A DNA stretch of 24,421 nucleotides from Strigomonas culicis (Eukaryota > Euglenozoa > Kinetoplastea > Trypanosomatida > Trypanosomatidae): the NCBI GenBank assembly GCA_000482145.1, contig AUXH01000277.1:1-24421 (forward strand). The letters run 5' to 3'. The translations under genes were made by a program, and so were the position numbers. Below are positions 8,227 through 17,053 of the stretch, one piece after another. Under the pieces are notes generated by a model, which had not been told where the DNA came from, made no database searches, and was given only the letters and a program-made list of their open reading frames with translations. Within the stretch, counting starts at the first letter, position 1, and the number at the start of each line of letters is the position of its first letter.

Positions 8227-9354
8227 CTACTTGGATGGCGCCGCATCTTGCGCCGCCTGCGGTGGGGGCCGGGTGAGCACGAAGATGAGCTGCGTATAGC
8301 GTATCCGCCCGTCCTGGTCGGCCTGCACACCAGCCAACAGCTGCCGCCCCTTCTCCTCGCCGAGCACCTGCGCCGCCGTCTGCTGCAGCTCCTCGAGCCG
8401 CACGGTGCCGGTGCGCTCCGTGTCGAAGGCGGCGCAGAGCTCCGCGAGCAGCCGGAACAGCTTCGACTGCAGGACGAGCCGCATGATGCCGCTCGCCGCG
8501 TGGGGCGCGGCCCCGGCGCCGTGGAGGTCGAACGCGCAGAGGGCTGCCCACGCTGGCGACTGCACGACGCGCGGGAAGGCCTTTTCAAAGTTGTCCACGT
8601 ACAGCAGCACCACCTCCTCCTCACACAGCTCCGCGGGCACGTCGACATGGCCGAGGAGGGCGTGCGACAGCCGCAGCACCACCGCGCGCTGCGGCCCCGG
8701 CGCGAGGAACAGCGCGGGGTGGGCCTCGAGCAGCCGGTACAGCGGCTCCGGCACGATGGACTCCAGCACGACGAGGAGGTGCCGCTGCAGCGCGCGCTGC
8801 TCCGCGACGACAGGGAGGGCGAGCGCGTCGTACACCGCGTCGAACTGCGTCCAGGGGTCGACGAGCCCCGTCGCGTTGTTCTGCGTCTCCGCGTTGTTCT
8901 GGTTCAGCATCACGTCTGCGACGTGGAACAGCACGTCCTTGCTGTCCGCGTCGAGCGTCTGGTGGAGGAAGACGAGCGTCCTCTTCCCCGCGTCCTTGCT
9001 GCGCGGCGCGGAGGGCGCGGGGCTGTCCGCGGGCGTCGGCTTCGTGCAGAGCTCCAGGAGCTCGAGGCAGGCGTCCAGCAGCCGCTCGTTCTGCTTCTCC
9101 GCGCGCTCCACGGCCGTCTCGGCTGCGCTCTTCGTGGCGGCCCGCGACCCGCCGCGCAGGGAGGCGAGGAGCCCGGAGAAGAAGGTGCGACGCGGCGTGC
9201 AGAGCGTGGCCGCGGTCGCCGGCGCGCCAGGGACGCTCAGGCCCCTGGTCTGCGGTGCAGCCAGATCCGCGTGGTGGTGGCGGGAGCTAAGAGACAACGC
9301 GAGGGCGCTCGGCGCGCGGAGCGCCGTTAGGATAGTGAGAGCACGTCTCTGCAT
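8227..9354 (-). CDS. Predicted mitochondrial protein with C-terminal EF-hand pair
   Basis: A 375-residue protein with an ATG at 9352-9354 and a TAG stop. The first 60 residues are rich in Arg, Ala, Leu and Ser and have no acidic residue except Asp30 (MQRRALTILTALRAPSALAL), a good mitochondrial presequence. The middle (about 75-310) is mostly helical, with a Leu-rich RALQRHLLVVLESIVPEPLY block. Near the C-terminus residues 311-322 form an EF-hand loop (DTERTGTVRLEE) with Asp1, Gly6 and Glu12 in place. Residues 344-355 form a second, degenerate loop (QADQDGRIRYTQ) lacking acidic residues at positions 1 and 12. Calcium binding by loop 1 is plausible; by loop 2 it is doubtful. I see no basis for calling it MICU, though both are mitochondrial EF-hand proteins. 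The gene lies just upstream of the mitochondrial RNA polymerase on the same transcription unit. Confidence 0.88.
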   Translation of the reverse strand: MQRRALTILTALRAPSALALSLSSRHHHADLAAPQTRGLSVPGAPATAATLCTPRRTFFSGLLASLRGGSRAATKSAAETAVERAEKQNERLLDACLELLELCTKPTPADSPAPSAPRSKDAGKRTLVFLHQTLDADSKDVLFHVADVMLNQNNAETQNNATGLVDPWTQFDAVYDALALPVVAEQRALQRHLLVVLESIVPEPLYRLLEAHPALFLAPGPQRAVVLRLSHALLGHVDVPAELCEEEVVLLYVDNFEKAFPRVVQSPAWAALCAFDLHGAGAAPHAASGIMRLVLQSKLFRLLAELCAAFDTERTGTVRLEELQQTAAQVLGEEKGRQLLAGVQADQDGRIRYTQLIFVLTRPPPQAAQDAAPSK

Positions 9355-9767
9355 TTTTTTCGTTTTAAGAATTAATTCTTGCGTTACCTTACGATACGGT
9401 TATTCTTTTTATTATTATTTATATATTCCAACTATTTACTCTTATCAAGCTATTTGAAAACAACAACAACAACATCATCAGAGGAAGAGGGAATAAAAGA
9501 CAAGGTATTTTTAAGCAAAAGAAAAATGATGCATACAATAACCTTACATACCGAAGCGTATTAATATATCTTACCATTTGTTGTTTTCTTTTTTGTTTTG
9601 ATACGCATGATTTGTTGTGTTCTATCGCATGTATGTATATGGTCTACTGTCCGATACAGTGAACAGAATCTAATGAAAACTTAACGATGAGAGAAAAACT
9701 TGAACGTTAATGCTCGTTCTGAGTGTGTGGTCACGAATGAAGCTTATTATTATTACTATTATTATTA
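9355..9767. other. AT-rich intergenic spacer
   Basis: This spacer contains the splice signal for the EF-hand gene, an (ATT)n tract next to the stop codon of the upstream gene (9744-9768), and AT-rich sequence. No coding or RNA gene is supported. Confidence 0.7.
9450..9530 (-). promoter_or_regulatory. Predicted spliced-leader acceptor for the EF-hand gene
   Basis: The coding strand is pyrimidine-rich from about 9480 to 9530, and the first AG after it is at 9450-9451. No ATG lies between that AG and the start at 9354. Confidence 0.5.
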
Positions 9768-9768
9768 T
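9744..9768. repeat. ATT/TAA triplet repeat overlapping a stop codon
   Basis: An imperfect (ATT)n tract reads on the coding strand as TAA/AAT units directly after, and sharing a base with, the TGA stop of the 1317-aa gene. In frame it supplies several further stop codons in tandem. Confidence 0.8.
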
Positions 9769-12700
9769 CATTTTTGGTGGTGACTGCTGTTCAAGCTAGC
9801 GCGGTACGGGTCGTACTGCTCTCGCATCGCCGCGTGGCGCCAATAATGCAGCTGCTTCTTCAGCGTTCGAATCGTGCCCTCTCGCATGTTCTTCTCGTTG
9901 TCCATCTTCGCCGCCTCCTCCCGCAGCGCGGCTTCGATCACGTAGTCCGGCGTGCTGGACGCAGGCCCCGGCTGTGGTGGGGGTGGCGGCACTACCGTAG
10001 CGGAGCCGGGGCCGCTCACCGAGGGTAGTGCGCCGGCCAGTTCATGACTGGCAGTCACACTTGCGTCGTCGCCGCGGTGATGACGGCGTATCGGCTTCTT
10101 CTCTTCCCTCACCGCCGCGGTCGCCTCGTGCGGATGCCCACCTGCCTTACTGCTGCCGACATTGCTGCACACGCTCGGCGTGCCGTGGGCCGTGCGCGTC
10201 GTCTTGGTGACGCGCTTCAGCATACAGGAGCCGAAGAAGGGCAGTTCCTCCATGCTGGTGCCCGTTAGGCGCACGGCGGCGGGGAGGTCCGCCGAGGGGG
10301 AAGCCTCTGGCGCGCTCCTGGCAGAGGCCCCAGGGCTGCGTGGCTTTGCGTGCTCCACCGCCCGCTCGTGGCGGAGCTCCCTTGGCGTCTTGCGCTTGGG
10401 CTTCTCCGGCGAGGGCGCCCGGCTGCTGCTGCTGCTGCTGCTGCTGCTGTGGCCTCTCTCGCGGCGGTCCTGCGGCGACGCGCGGCTGGCGCGCCGTCGC
10501 GATGTGCCCCGCCCCCGCTCCCGACGGGAGGACGCACTGCCGCGGCTGCTCGCACCCTCCTGGTGGTTATGGTTGTTGATCATGAAGATGGGGGCCGCCG
10601 CGTCCAGCCGCCCGCCGCCCGCCGGCGGTGGCGGTTGTTGCTGCTGCTTCTGCGCACCACGATGGTGGTGCTCGTGCGCGTGGGGAGGCCCTGCGGCGGG
10701 GGCAGCGCCACCGCCGCGGAGCAGCCGCTGCAGCAGCCCTTTGTGGTCAAGGTCCACGAGCAGGGACTCACACTCGTTCAGCTCGAGCGACACCTTCTGG
10801 CACCGCTGCTCCAGCTCTCGGATGCGCGCCTCCTTCTCGCGCACGGCGGCCTGCAGTGCCGCGATCTCCGTCGTGGTGGTGGTGGCATCCGCCGGGCTGC
10901 TGCTGTTGCTGTGCTCCAGCGCGCTGTGCAGCCGGTCTCGGAGGAGGCTGCCGCGCTTGGCCTCAGGGGCGAAGGGCACACTGCTGTCGGCGGTCGCGCC
11001 GCTGCCTTCTTGTTCTATCCCGTCCGGCTTGTCCCTTGCGTCTGCCAGCTCCAGCGGCACAGAAGCTCTAGCCTGGTCCGCTGTCGGTGGTGGTGGCGGC
11101 GGCGAGCCCTCCCCCACCTTCTCCCCGCTCCCGCCGCTCTCGCGTTTGCTGGAGGCGGGTGAGGCCGCGAGTAGCTGCTGCTGCGTCCGCAGCAGCGACG
11201 CATTCGCCTCATCGAGTTTCTCCGACAGCTCGCTGTTCAGCTGCATGAGCGCCACGTATCCCTTGTTGGCCGAGCTCACGCTGGCCGCGTCGCCGCCGCT
11301 GTCGGCCGTGTCCTGCAGCAGCGGGTCCTCCGTCGCGCGCCGCGCCCCCTGCGCCTGCAGCGTGCCCATCTGCTGCCGCAGCACCTCCAGCTCCTGGAGC
11401 AGCAGCGACTCGTTCACCTGCGTCTGCTTCAGCTGGCGGGCGAGGGTGTCCTTCTCGTACTCCACCTTGAGCCGCTGGGCGATCTCCTGCTGGACGTGGA
11501 GCTGCTGCTCGCGCTCGCGGGCCTGCAGCTGGGCCCACTCCCCGCGCAGCTCGGCCAGCTTCTGTTTGAGCCCCTGGTTCGTCTCCTCCAGCACGCGCGC
11601 GACGGCCTCCGTGCCCCGCGCCTCGTGCAGCTGCTGCAGCACCACCTGCTTCTGCTGCTGCTCCTGTAGCAGCTGCGTGCGCGTCGAGGCGAGCTGCTCC
11701 TGCAGCGCGCGCACCTCCTGCTGCTGCTGCCGCACCGCGTCCTGCTGCTGCTGCCGGTGCTGCTCCTCGCGGTAGACCGCGTTTTCCTGCTCGCGGTCGA
11801 GGCGGCGCTGCAGGCGGCTCAGCTCGCCGCGCTGCGCGGCCAGCTCCGCCTCGTAGCGCTGCTGCTGATACGCATCACCGCCGGCGCCGGCCGGGGTCAC
11901 CGGCGAGGCCACACCGCCGTCCGCACTCGCGCAGCGCGGCGGCGGCAGCGCGGTGAGGCGGTGCTGCAGCTGGTCGACGCGGTCCTCCGCCGCCTGCCAC
12001 TTCGTGCGGTAGTGCAGCAGCTGCTCCTGCAGGTAGTGCATCGTGTTGCCCTCGTTCTCCTTGAAGGAGAGCACCGCGCGACCCACCTCGTCCGTGCCGG
12101 CGCCCGCCGCGAGGGGCCCGCCGCCGCCGTCGGCCCCCTCGCGGCGGTAGCCGCACAGCAGCTCGAGAGAGGTGCAGCGCGCCCGCAGGCTCTCACACGC
12201 GGCGCTGCTCTCCTGCGCCGCCGCCAGCAGCTGCCCGCGCTCCTGCTCGTAGGCGTCGCGCGCGGCGACGTAGTCCTCCAGCTTCAGGAGCAGCTCGTTG
12301 CGGTGCCGCGTGACCTCCGCGCACTCCTTCTTCACCGCCTCGAGCTCCGTCTTGTGCGCCCGCAGTGTGTGCTCGAAGCCCTCCCGCTCGAGCCGCAGCG
12401 CCGCGAGGGCCGTGTCGCGCTTCGCGATGTTGCAGCGCAGCTCGTTCACCAGCTCCACCGTGTACTGCTCGTTGGGCTGCGTGCCGGCGTGGCGGCCGCG
12501 CTTGGCGCCCGTGTGCTGGGCGGCCGCCGCGTGCAGCCACAACGGGGTCGTGGTGGTGTCCACCGCCTCCGCGCCGTCGCCGCCGTCGCCGCCACCGCCG
12601 CGCACAAGGTCGAGCCGCGCGAGCAGGCTTTCAACCTGGGCCCCCTTGTCCTGCAGCCCTTTCGCGAGGCGCTCGTTTTCAAGACGAAACAAATGGAGGG

Positions 12701-13721
12701 TCTTGCGCGATGCCACATAGGCCTTCCGCAGAAAGGTCAGCTCCTCATGGGTGGAGGCGAAGCTGCGCTCGTGGAGCTCCCCGCACAGGTCCGCCAGCGT
12801 TGCCTCGTCCACCGCCGACCCACTCGCTGCCGCTTCGACGCCTTTGCCTTTGCGTCCAGTCACGCTGGTGTTGGCAGAGGCGGGCTGCGTGGCGGACCGC
12901 GATTGTGCCGAGCTCGGGTACACGTTGAGGGAAGGGTCCTTCAGGATGTCGGCGATGGAGGCGCTCTCCACGTCATCGCCGCGCAGAGTGTAGTAGTGAT
13001 ACGGACTGCGCGAGCGCCGGCGGGTCCGGCTTGCTCGATTGCTGCTACTGCACCTGCCGCCACGGTCAGCGGGGGAACTGCTGCGGCTCGTCGCGGGCCG
13101 CGCGCGGTGCGGCTGCTGCTGCTGCGGCGGCGACGAGGAAGAGGCCGTGGCAGCAGGGATGGTGATCACATAGCCGTCGTCCTCCATGTCTCGCTGCAGA
13201 ATGTTTTTCATCTTCACAAGTCTGCTGGCACGCGTAGACGTGGTGGTGGTGGTGCCACGGAGAGGGGAAGTATGTTGACGTGTCTTGGCCGGCGAAGGTG
13301 CAGGCGTGGTCGTGAGGCCTTCATACTTTTCACGCTGTCGCTGCAGAAAATCTTTTGCGGAGATGCACCGCTGCCCTATAAGTGTATTACTAGTGTTATT
13401 ATTATTATTATTATTTGGGTTGGCCTTGGTGTTGTTAGCCTCTGTTTCTACACTAGATGGGATGAGTGAGGGAGGCGAGTGGGTCGCGGAATTCTGTTGC
13501 ACACGAAGCCCATCCTCCCCTCGGTTACTCTTCCTCACCGCGTCTACTTCTGCGGCCGCGGAGGGGCGGAGGGTCTCGAGCGGCGAGGACGGGAAGGCTT
13601 CTTGAGAGACGTGGGCCGCGGCGGTTGAGGCTGTTGTCTTGGAGGAGGCGGTGGTCGTGTCATGTTCTTGTACGAGAATACTCGAGGAGGGAGTTTTGGA
13701 CATACATACTTCTATATCCAT
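9768..13721 (-). CDS. Large coiled-coil hypothetical protein
   Basis: A 1317-residue protein with an ATG at 13719-13721 (the first after the predicted splice site) and a TGA stop. I do not recognise the family. Residues 1-300 are disordered, rich in Ser and Thr, with an Asn run at about 103-109 and an SR-rich basic patch at about 210-240. Coiled coil occupies about 305-375, 415-530, 545-595 and 618-795. It contains a Gln-rich segment (about 655-700) coded by CTG/CAG triplets. Shorter helical stretches lie near 835-865 and 960-1010, and a final one near 1265-1300 just before the end. The region between them is Pro/His/Ser-rich with a run of nine Ser. There is no membrane segment. The form suggests a scaffold or cytoskeletal protein, for example of the basal body or flagellum, but nothing in the sequence proves that. 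Confidence 0.88.
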   Translation of the reverse strand: MDIEVCMSKTPSSSILVQEHDTTTASSKTTASTAAAHVSQEAFPSSPLETLRPSAAAEVDAVRKSNRGEDGLRVQQNSATHSPPSLIPSSVETEANNTKANPNNNNNNNTSNTLIGQRCISAKDFLQRQREKYEGLTTTPAPSPAKTRQHTSPLRGTTTTTSTRASRLVKMKNILQRDMEDDGYVITIPAATASSSSPPQQQQPHRARPATSRSSSPADRGGRCSSSNRASRTRRRSRSPYHYYTLRGDDVESASIADILKDPSLNVYPSSAQSRSATQPASANTSVTGRKGKGVEAAASGSAVDEATLADLCGELHERSFASTHEELTFLRKAYVASRKTLHLFRLENERLAKGLQDKGAQVESLLARLDLVRGGGGDGGDGAEAVDTTTTPLWLHAAAAQHTGAKRGRHAGTQPNEQYTVELVNELRCNIAKRDTALAALRLEREGFEHTLRAHKTELEAVKKECAEVTRHRNELLLKLEDYVAARDAYEQERGQLLAAAQESSAACESLRARCTSLELLCGYRREGADGGGGPLAAGAGTDEVGRAVLSFKENEGNTMHYLQEQLLHYRTKWQAAEDRVDQLQHRLTALPPPRCASADGGVASPVTPAGAGGDAYQQQRYEAELAAQRGELSRLQRRLDREQENAVYREEQHRQQQQDAVRQQQQEVRALQEQLASTRTQLLQEQQQKQVVLQQLHEARGTEAVARVLEETNQGLKQKLAELRGEWAQLQAREREQQLHVQQEIAQRLKVEYEKDTLARQLKQTQVNESLLLQELEVLRQQMGTLQAQGARRATEDPLLQDTADSGGDAASVSSANKGYVALMQLNSELSEKLDEANASLLRTQQQLLAASPASSKRESGGSGEKVGEGSPPPPPPTADQARASVPLELADARDKPDGIEQEGSGATADSSVPFAPEAKRGSLLRDRLHSALEHSNSSSPADATTTTTEIAALQAAVREKEARIRELEQRCQKVSLELNECESLLVDLDHKGLLQRLLRGGGAAPAAGPPHAHEHHHRGAQKQQQQPPPPAGGGRLDAAAPIFMINNHNHQEGASSRGSASSRRERGRGTSRRRASRASPQDRRERGHSSSSSSSSSRAPSPEKPKRKTPRELRHERAVEHAKPRSPGASARSAPEASPSADLPAAVRLTGTSMEELPFFGSCMLKRVTKTTRTAHGTPSVCSNVGSSKAGGHPHEATAAVREEKKPIRRHHRGDDASVTASHELAGALPSVSGPGSATVVPPPPPQPGPASSTPDYVIEAALREEAAKMDNEKNMREGTIRTLKKQLHYWRHAAMREQYDPYRASLNSSHHQK
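10422..10449. repeat. CTG/AGC triplet run encoding poly-Ser
   Basis: A pure CTG run on the plus strand is read as AGC on the minus strand and encodes a run of Ser in the C-terminal half of the 1317-aa protein. The same triplet is read as CAG (Gln) near 11650-11760 in the same gene. Confidence 0.8.
13396..13415. repeat. ATT/AAT triplet run encoding poly-Asn
   Basis: This run lies inside the 1317-aa gene and is read as AAT, giving a run of seven Asn at about residues 103-109. AAT codons are striking in a gene that otherwise strongly prefers G or C in third positions. Confidence 0.85.
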
Positions 13722-13779
13722 CTATGCGAATCCAATGAAGGTTTATGTATCTATCTATAGGTTTCTAAATGCAATAACA

Positions 13780-13807
13780 CTTTTGAGATGAAAGAGAAAG
13801 AGCAAAG
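13780..13807 (-). promoter_or_regulatory. Predicted spliced-leader acceptor for the 1317-aa gene
   Basis: A compact pyrimidine tract on the coding strand (about 13785-13807) is followed by AG at 13780-13781. The 5' UTR of about 58 nt contains no ATG before 13721, which supports the chosen start. Confidence 0.6.
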
Positions 13808-14276
13808 TTTTTTTTTGTTTTGACAGACGGCTTGCAAAGACGAAAGTCGAGAGACAAACAAGCAACGAGTGTTTCATCGGAACGAATAGTCCACATAATT
13901 TGGTTCCCTTTCTTCTTTTCCTTTTGATGCTATAAGCATGAAAGGAAAGCAAAACAAACGAGAGAAACCATACATCTATGAAGTTGAAAACTAAGACAGC
14001 AATGTTACAAATAGAGAATCAATCATTTTTTTCTAAAAAAAGAATTTTGATGGAAAGCAGCTGCCACCACCACAACATAAAAAATGATTTACCACATGTG
14101 CCTGGACGTGTTTACCAAGACCGATGTAGTGCTCCGTAACAGAACATGCAAACAAATTCTGCAATATTTATAGAAAAAAAATATGTACAGTACAGGTACA
14201 GTAAAGCAAAAAAAAAGCGAAACAGACAAACAACGATATCAGTAGCAATAAGGAAAACAACTAGAGAGAAACATGC

Positions 14277-14299
14277 TTATTATTATTATTATTATTATT
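14277..14299. repeat. (ATT)n tract just downstream of a stop codon
   Basis: A pure (ATT)n run lies 26 bp beyond the TGA stop of the PLAC8-like gene, in its predicted 3' UTR. It resembles the tract at 9744-9768 in sequence and in position. Confidence 0.85.
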
Positions 14300-14325
14300 C
14301 TTACTCTTATTGATACTGTATACGC

Positions 14326-15961
14326 TCACTGCATCCCCGTGATATCTGGCGGCGAGAAGGCGGAGGTGCGAGGGTACCCGTACCGCATCATCTGGTCCGC
14401 CTGCTGCGCCATGGCGCAGCCGGCGCACCACCACAGGCACAGCGTCGCCGCCCACGCGGTCGCACAGCTGCGTGCGCACTGCAGCGCGCAGCTGCCCTCG
14501 CCGGGGTACGTCCGCGGGTCGTCCGCATGACAGTGGGCGGGGTAGCAGCAGAGGAGGCACACGTTGTAGCAGCGGAGCGCGCCACTATCCACACAAGGGT
14601 CCGGCGGCAGCGCGTAGTGCTGCCGCATGAGCAGGCGGTTCGCGTAGAGGGCGCAGGGCATGCAGCAGCACACCTCGCAGCCGAGACAGCACGCCGGGTG
14701 GTGCAGGCAGCAGTCCGTGCCGGGAGGGCAGGAGGAGCCGCCACTGCTGCGGCACTGCGCGGCGTCGCAGGTGCAGCCGCACATGGAGTCCTCGCAGTTG
14801 AACGCGCAGCAGCCGTTGCAGTACAGGCCGTCGCTCTCCTTCACCACCCGCGCCGGCGGCGTGTTCGGCGCCGGCGCCGGTGCCGCGGTGGTGTAGGTGC
14901 ACTTCTTGTAGCTGCCGAACTGCGGTAGGCCGTTTTCCTTGTTGCGGATCTGAGAGACGGTGCTGACATTATGCGCATTCTTAATGTCGCGCTGAGGTAC
15001 GACCGCGTACTTCATGTACATGTCCTGCGCGGCCTTCGGCCTTACCGTTGTGTAGAGCTCCGGCCGCCGCGACGGTGGCGGGATGCAGCACGCGATGGTG
15101 TTGCCACAGCAGATGTAGTTACTGCGGACGTCGTGCAGGAGCAGGGTGCGGCGCTGCCGCGCGAGCAGGCAGGGCAGCACGAAGCAGCAGCAGCAGCAGC
15201 CGCCGAAGAGCATGCCGCTCTGCAGCTGGCACGCCGCGACGTGCGCGGGCGCACCCCAGCCGCCCGCCGCGGGGCTCTGGCCCGGCGGCGGCGGCGGCGC
15301 GTAAAGGCGCTGGACGAGGTACTGGCGGCGGTAGCCGTCGTCGGCGGCGCGGTGGTCGCCGCCCGCCGCGGCGGCCGCCTTGCGCCGGTAGCGCTCCAGC
15401 AGCTCCGCGGGGATGGGCTGCGTGTCCTGGTGATAGAGCAGGTTGATGTCGAGGTACGGGGAGGCATAGATGAGGATATCTGCCTCGCGGGGGTGGCCGG
15501 TGGGGCTGCTGGCACGCGCGTCGAGAGGCTCGGACCGCTGCGGCTGTGGGGAGGGGGAGTGCGGCGGCGGAGGCGCCGGCGGAGGCGCCGGCGCCTCGCT
15601 GAGCCCATGCCGATACGGCTGGTCCCTTATGCTCTTACTCGCAGTGCGCGAGGCGGCCTGCGGCCCCTCCGGCGCGGCGGAGGTCGCACCGCCACGGATG
15701 AAGTCGACATTCGTGCTGCTCCGCGCATCCACATCCACAATTTCCGACACACTCACCGATTCTCGCGCGTCAACGTCGATGCACTCGGTGATGGTGTTCG
15801 TGTTGTGCCTCCTACTGAGCGAGGATGGACGGTGCTGAAGGGGCAGCGGCGACGGCGGCACATCGTCATCCACATCGAATGCCTCGCTGCCGTGTTGGTC
15901 GACCGGATAGTAGACACTCCCGTAATCACTCAGATGTGTCGAATGCCGTTCCATGTCCTGA

Positions 15962-15993
<32 letters not shown>

Positions 15994-16593
15994 CTTATTG
16001 CTCCGCCTCGAGCTGACGCTGGTGCCTCTATTATTGTTGTTGCTATTGTAGTTCGCTTCTTCACCTAGGGTGGGCGGGGGCGGCGGGGGCGGTGCGTAGT
16101 TGAGGGATCTAGGGCGTATCGCACCGCTGTTAGGATGCGTATTATTAGCATTATTGGTGTTGACAGTTCGACGACTCGCGCTGCTGTGCGGGCTGCTCAT
16201 TCCATTGGGGCCCCGGTTCCCTGGATTGGCCCTCGCGCTGTTGCTATAGACGGCTGACGGCGGCGGCGGCCCGCGTGGCGGCGGCGGTGGGACCGCCGCG
16301 GCTGTGATATCCGGTCGACTGTTCGTGCGATCGTAGTCGCTCGAATATGCGGGACGCAGCCCATCATCCGAATAGTCCCCGTCCTCGTACGCGGTTGGCG
16401 TGTGGCCACTGGCCTGTCGATCACGCTGTGGGTCGTGATGACGACTGGTGCCGTGACGCGGCTCGTTGTACCCATAGGCGCCGGCCTCCGAGTCGCTCGG
16501 ATGGAACGCGTCCACATCATCCCTGCTGTGCCGCCACGGGGTCGGTATGTCCTCGCGATGGTCTCTTCGGTGGCTGTAACTCCCGTGTGACAT
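14326..16593 (-). CDS. Cysteine-rich PLAC8-like protein with long disordered N-terminus
   Basis: A 755-residue protein with a TGA stop at 14326-14328. The ATG at 16591-16593 (MSHGSYSHRRD) was chosen because the longer open frame upstream has no ATG and this is the first ATG after the predicted splice acceptor. Residues 1-450 are disordered, rich in Arg, Asp, Ser and Asn. They hold three proline-rich blocks (PPPPPRGPPPP, APPPPPPPTL, APPPAPPPPHSPSP) and an Asn run at about 200-211. A first Cys cluster follows at about 460-505 (GGCCCCCF, then NYICCGNTIACC). A second, denser one spans about 590-730. Its RLLMRQHYALPPDPC..C..CLLCC pattern resembles PLAC8 domains, the family of trypanosomatid ama1-type proteins. 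Hydrophobic, Cys-rich stretches suggest membrane association. The PLAC8 assignment is by eye only. A short hydrophobic segment near 710-730 could enter a membrane. Confidence 0.85.
15965..15993. repeat. ATT/AAT triplet run encoding poly-Asn
   Basis: This (ATT)n run is read as AAT on the coding strand and gives a run of more than ten Asn in the disordered N-terminus of the PLAC8-like protein. Confidence 0.85.
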
Positions 16594-16685
16594 GCTGCTG
16601 CGTCTCTTGTCACCAAAACCGGACCAAGTTTTTTTTTTCCTTTCTCTTTTCCTCTGTTCCTTTAGGCCAAACAGAAAAACTGTGC

Positions 16686-16770
16686 CTTGATCGTGTATAC
16701 GTAGCGAGACAGACAAATACAAATGAAAATTGAAATTGAGAGAGAGAGAAGGAGAGGTAAGTGGAGAGTG
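16686..16770 (-). promoter_or_regulatory. Predicted spliced-leader acceptor for the PLAC8-like gene
   Basis: The coding strand has a CT-rich tract at about 16735-16770 and no AG until 16686-16687. The first ATG after it is at 16593, which fixes the start of the gene. Confidence 0.6.
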
Positions 16771-16823
16771 CTCACTTTACTGTAGATCAATACAAAAAAC
16801 ACGTATGTATTATATATGTATAA

Positions 16824-16840
16824 ATAATAATAATAATAAA
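16824..16840. repeat. Short (AAT)n tract
   Basis: An AAT/TAA triplet run on the plus strand, opposite in orientation to the other four ATT tracts of the window, lies in the spacer upstream of the PLAC8-like gene. Confidence 0.7.
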
Positions 16841-17053
16841 CATGTATACATCCATGTTCACGTGTTTTGGATAATCTTACACATATACATATAAGGAACA
16901 CAATGAATGATTATAAATAATACAGTAAAAAAATGATGAGAACCTCTTTTTCTTCAGTTTCATCGATTTTTCATTTTTTTTTTGTACATCAAATGCAGAA
17001 GAGGCTGGACGTAATTCTCACTACATTTCGCCTTCCTTTTTCGTTTCACCTCA

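Larger units (their letters stand above)
13722..14325. other. Longest intergenic spacer; AT-rich
   Basis: This 604-bp stretch holds the splice signal for the 1317-aa gene (13780-13807), several A runs, and an (ATT)n tract (14277-14299) near the stop of the PLAC8-like gene. A 65-codon open frame at 13755-13952 has no ATG at its start and an AT-rich composition, so it is not called. I looked for tRNA- or snoRNA-like structure and saw none. Confidence 0.65.
16594..17053. other. AT-rich intergenic spacer
   Basis: This spacer includes the splice signal for the PLAC8-like gene, a TAA/ATA-rich microsatellite (about 16800-16840) and T runs near the stop of the next gene. The open frame at 16662-16901 on the minus strand is low-complexity AT-rich sequence across the splice signal and is not called. 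Confidence 0.7.

Noticed and set aside
9684..9722. Possible C/D-box snoRNA-like signals (CGATGAG ... CTGA)
   Set aside because: The C box is imperfect, the spacing is too short, there is no terminal stem, and there is a single copy, whereas trypanosomatid snoRNAs usually occur in clusters.
13755..13952. 65-codon minus-strand open frame in the longest spacer
   Set aside because: Its first codon is TTG rather than ATG, the composition is AT-rich, and it overlaps the splice tract of the 1317-aa gene.
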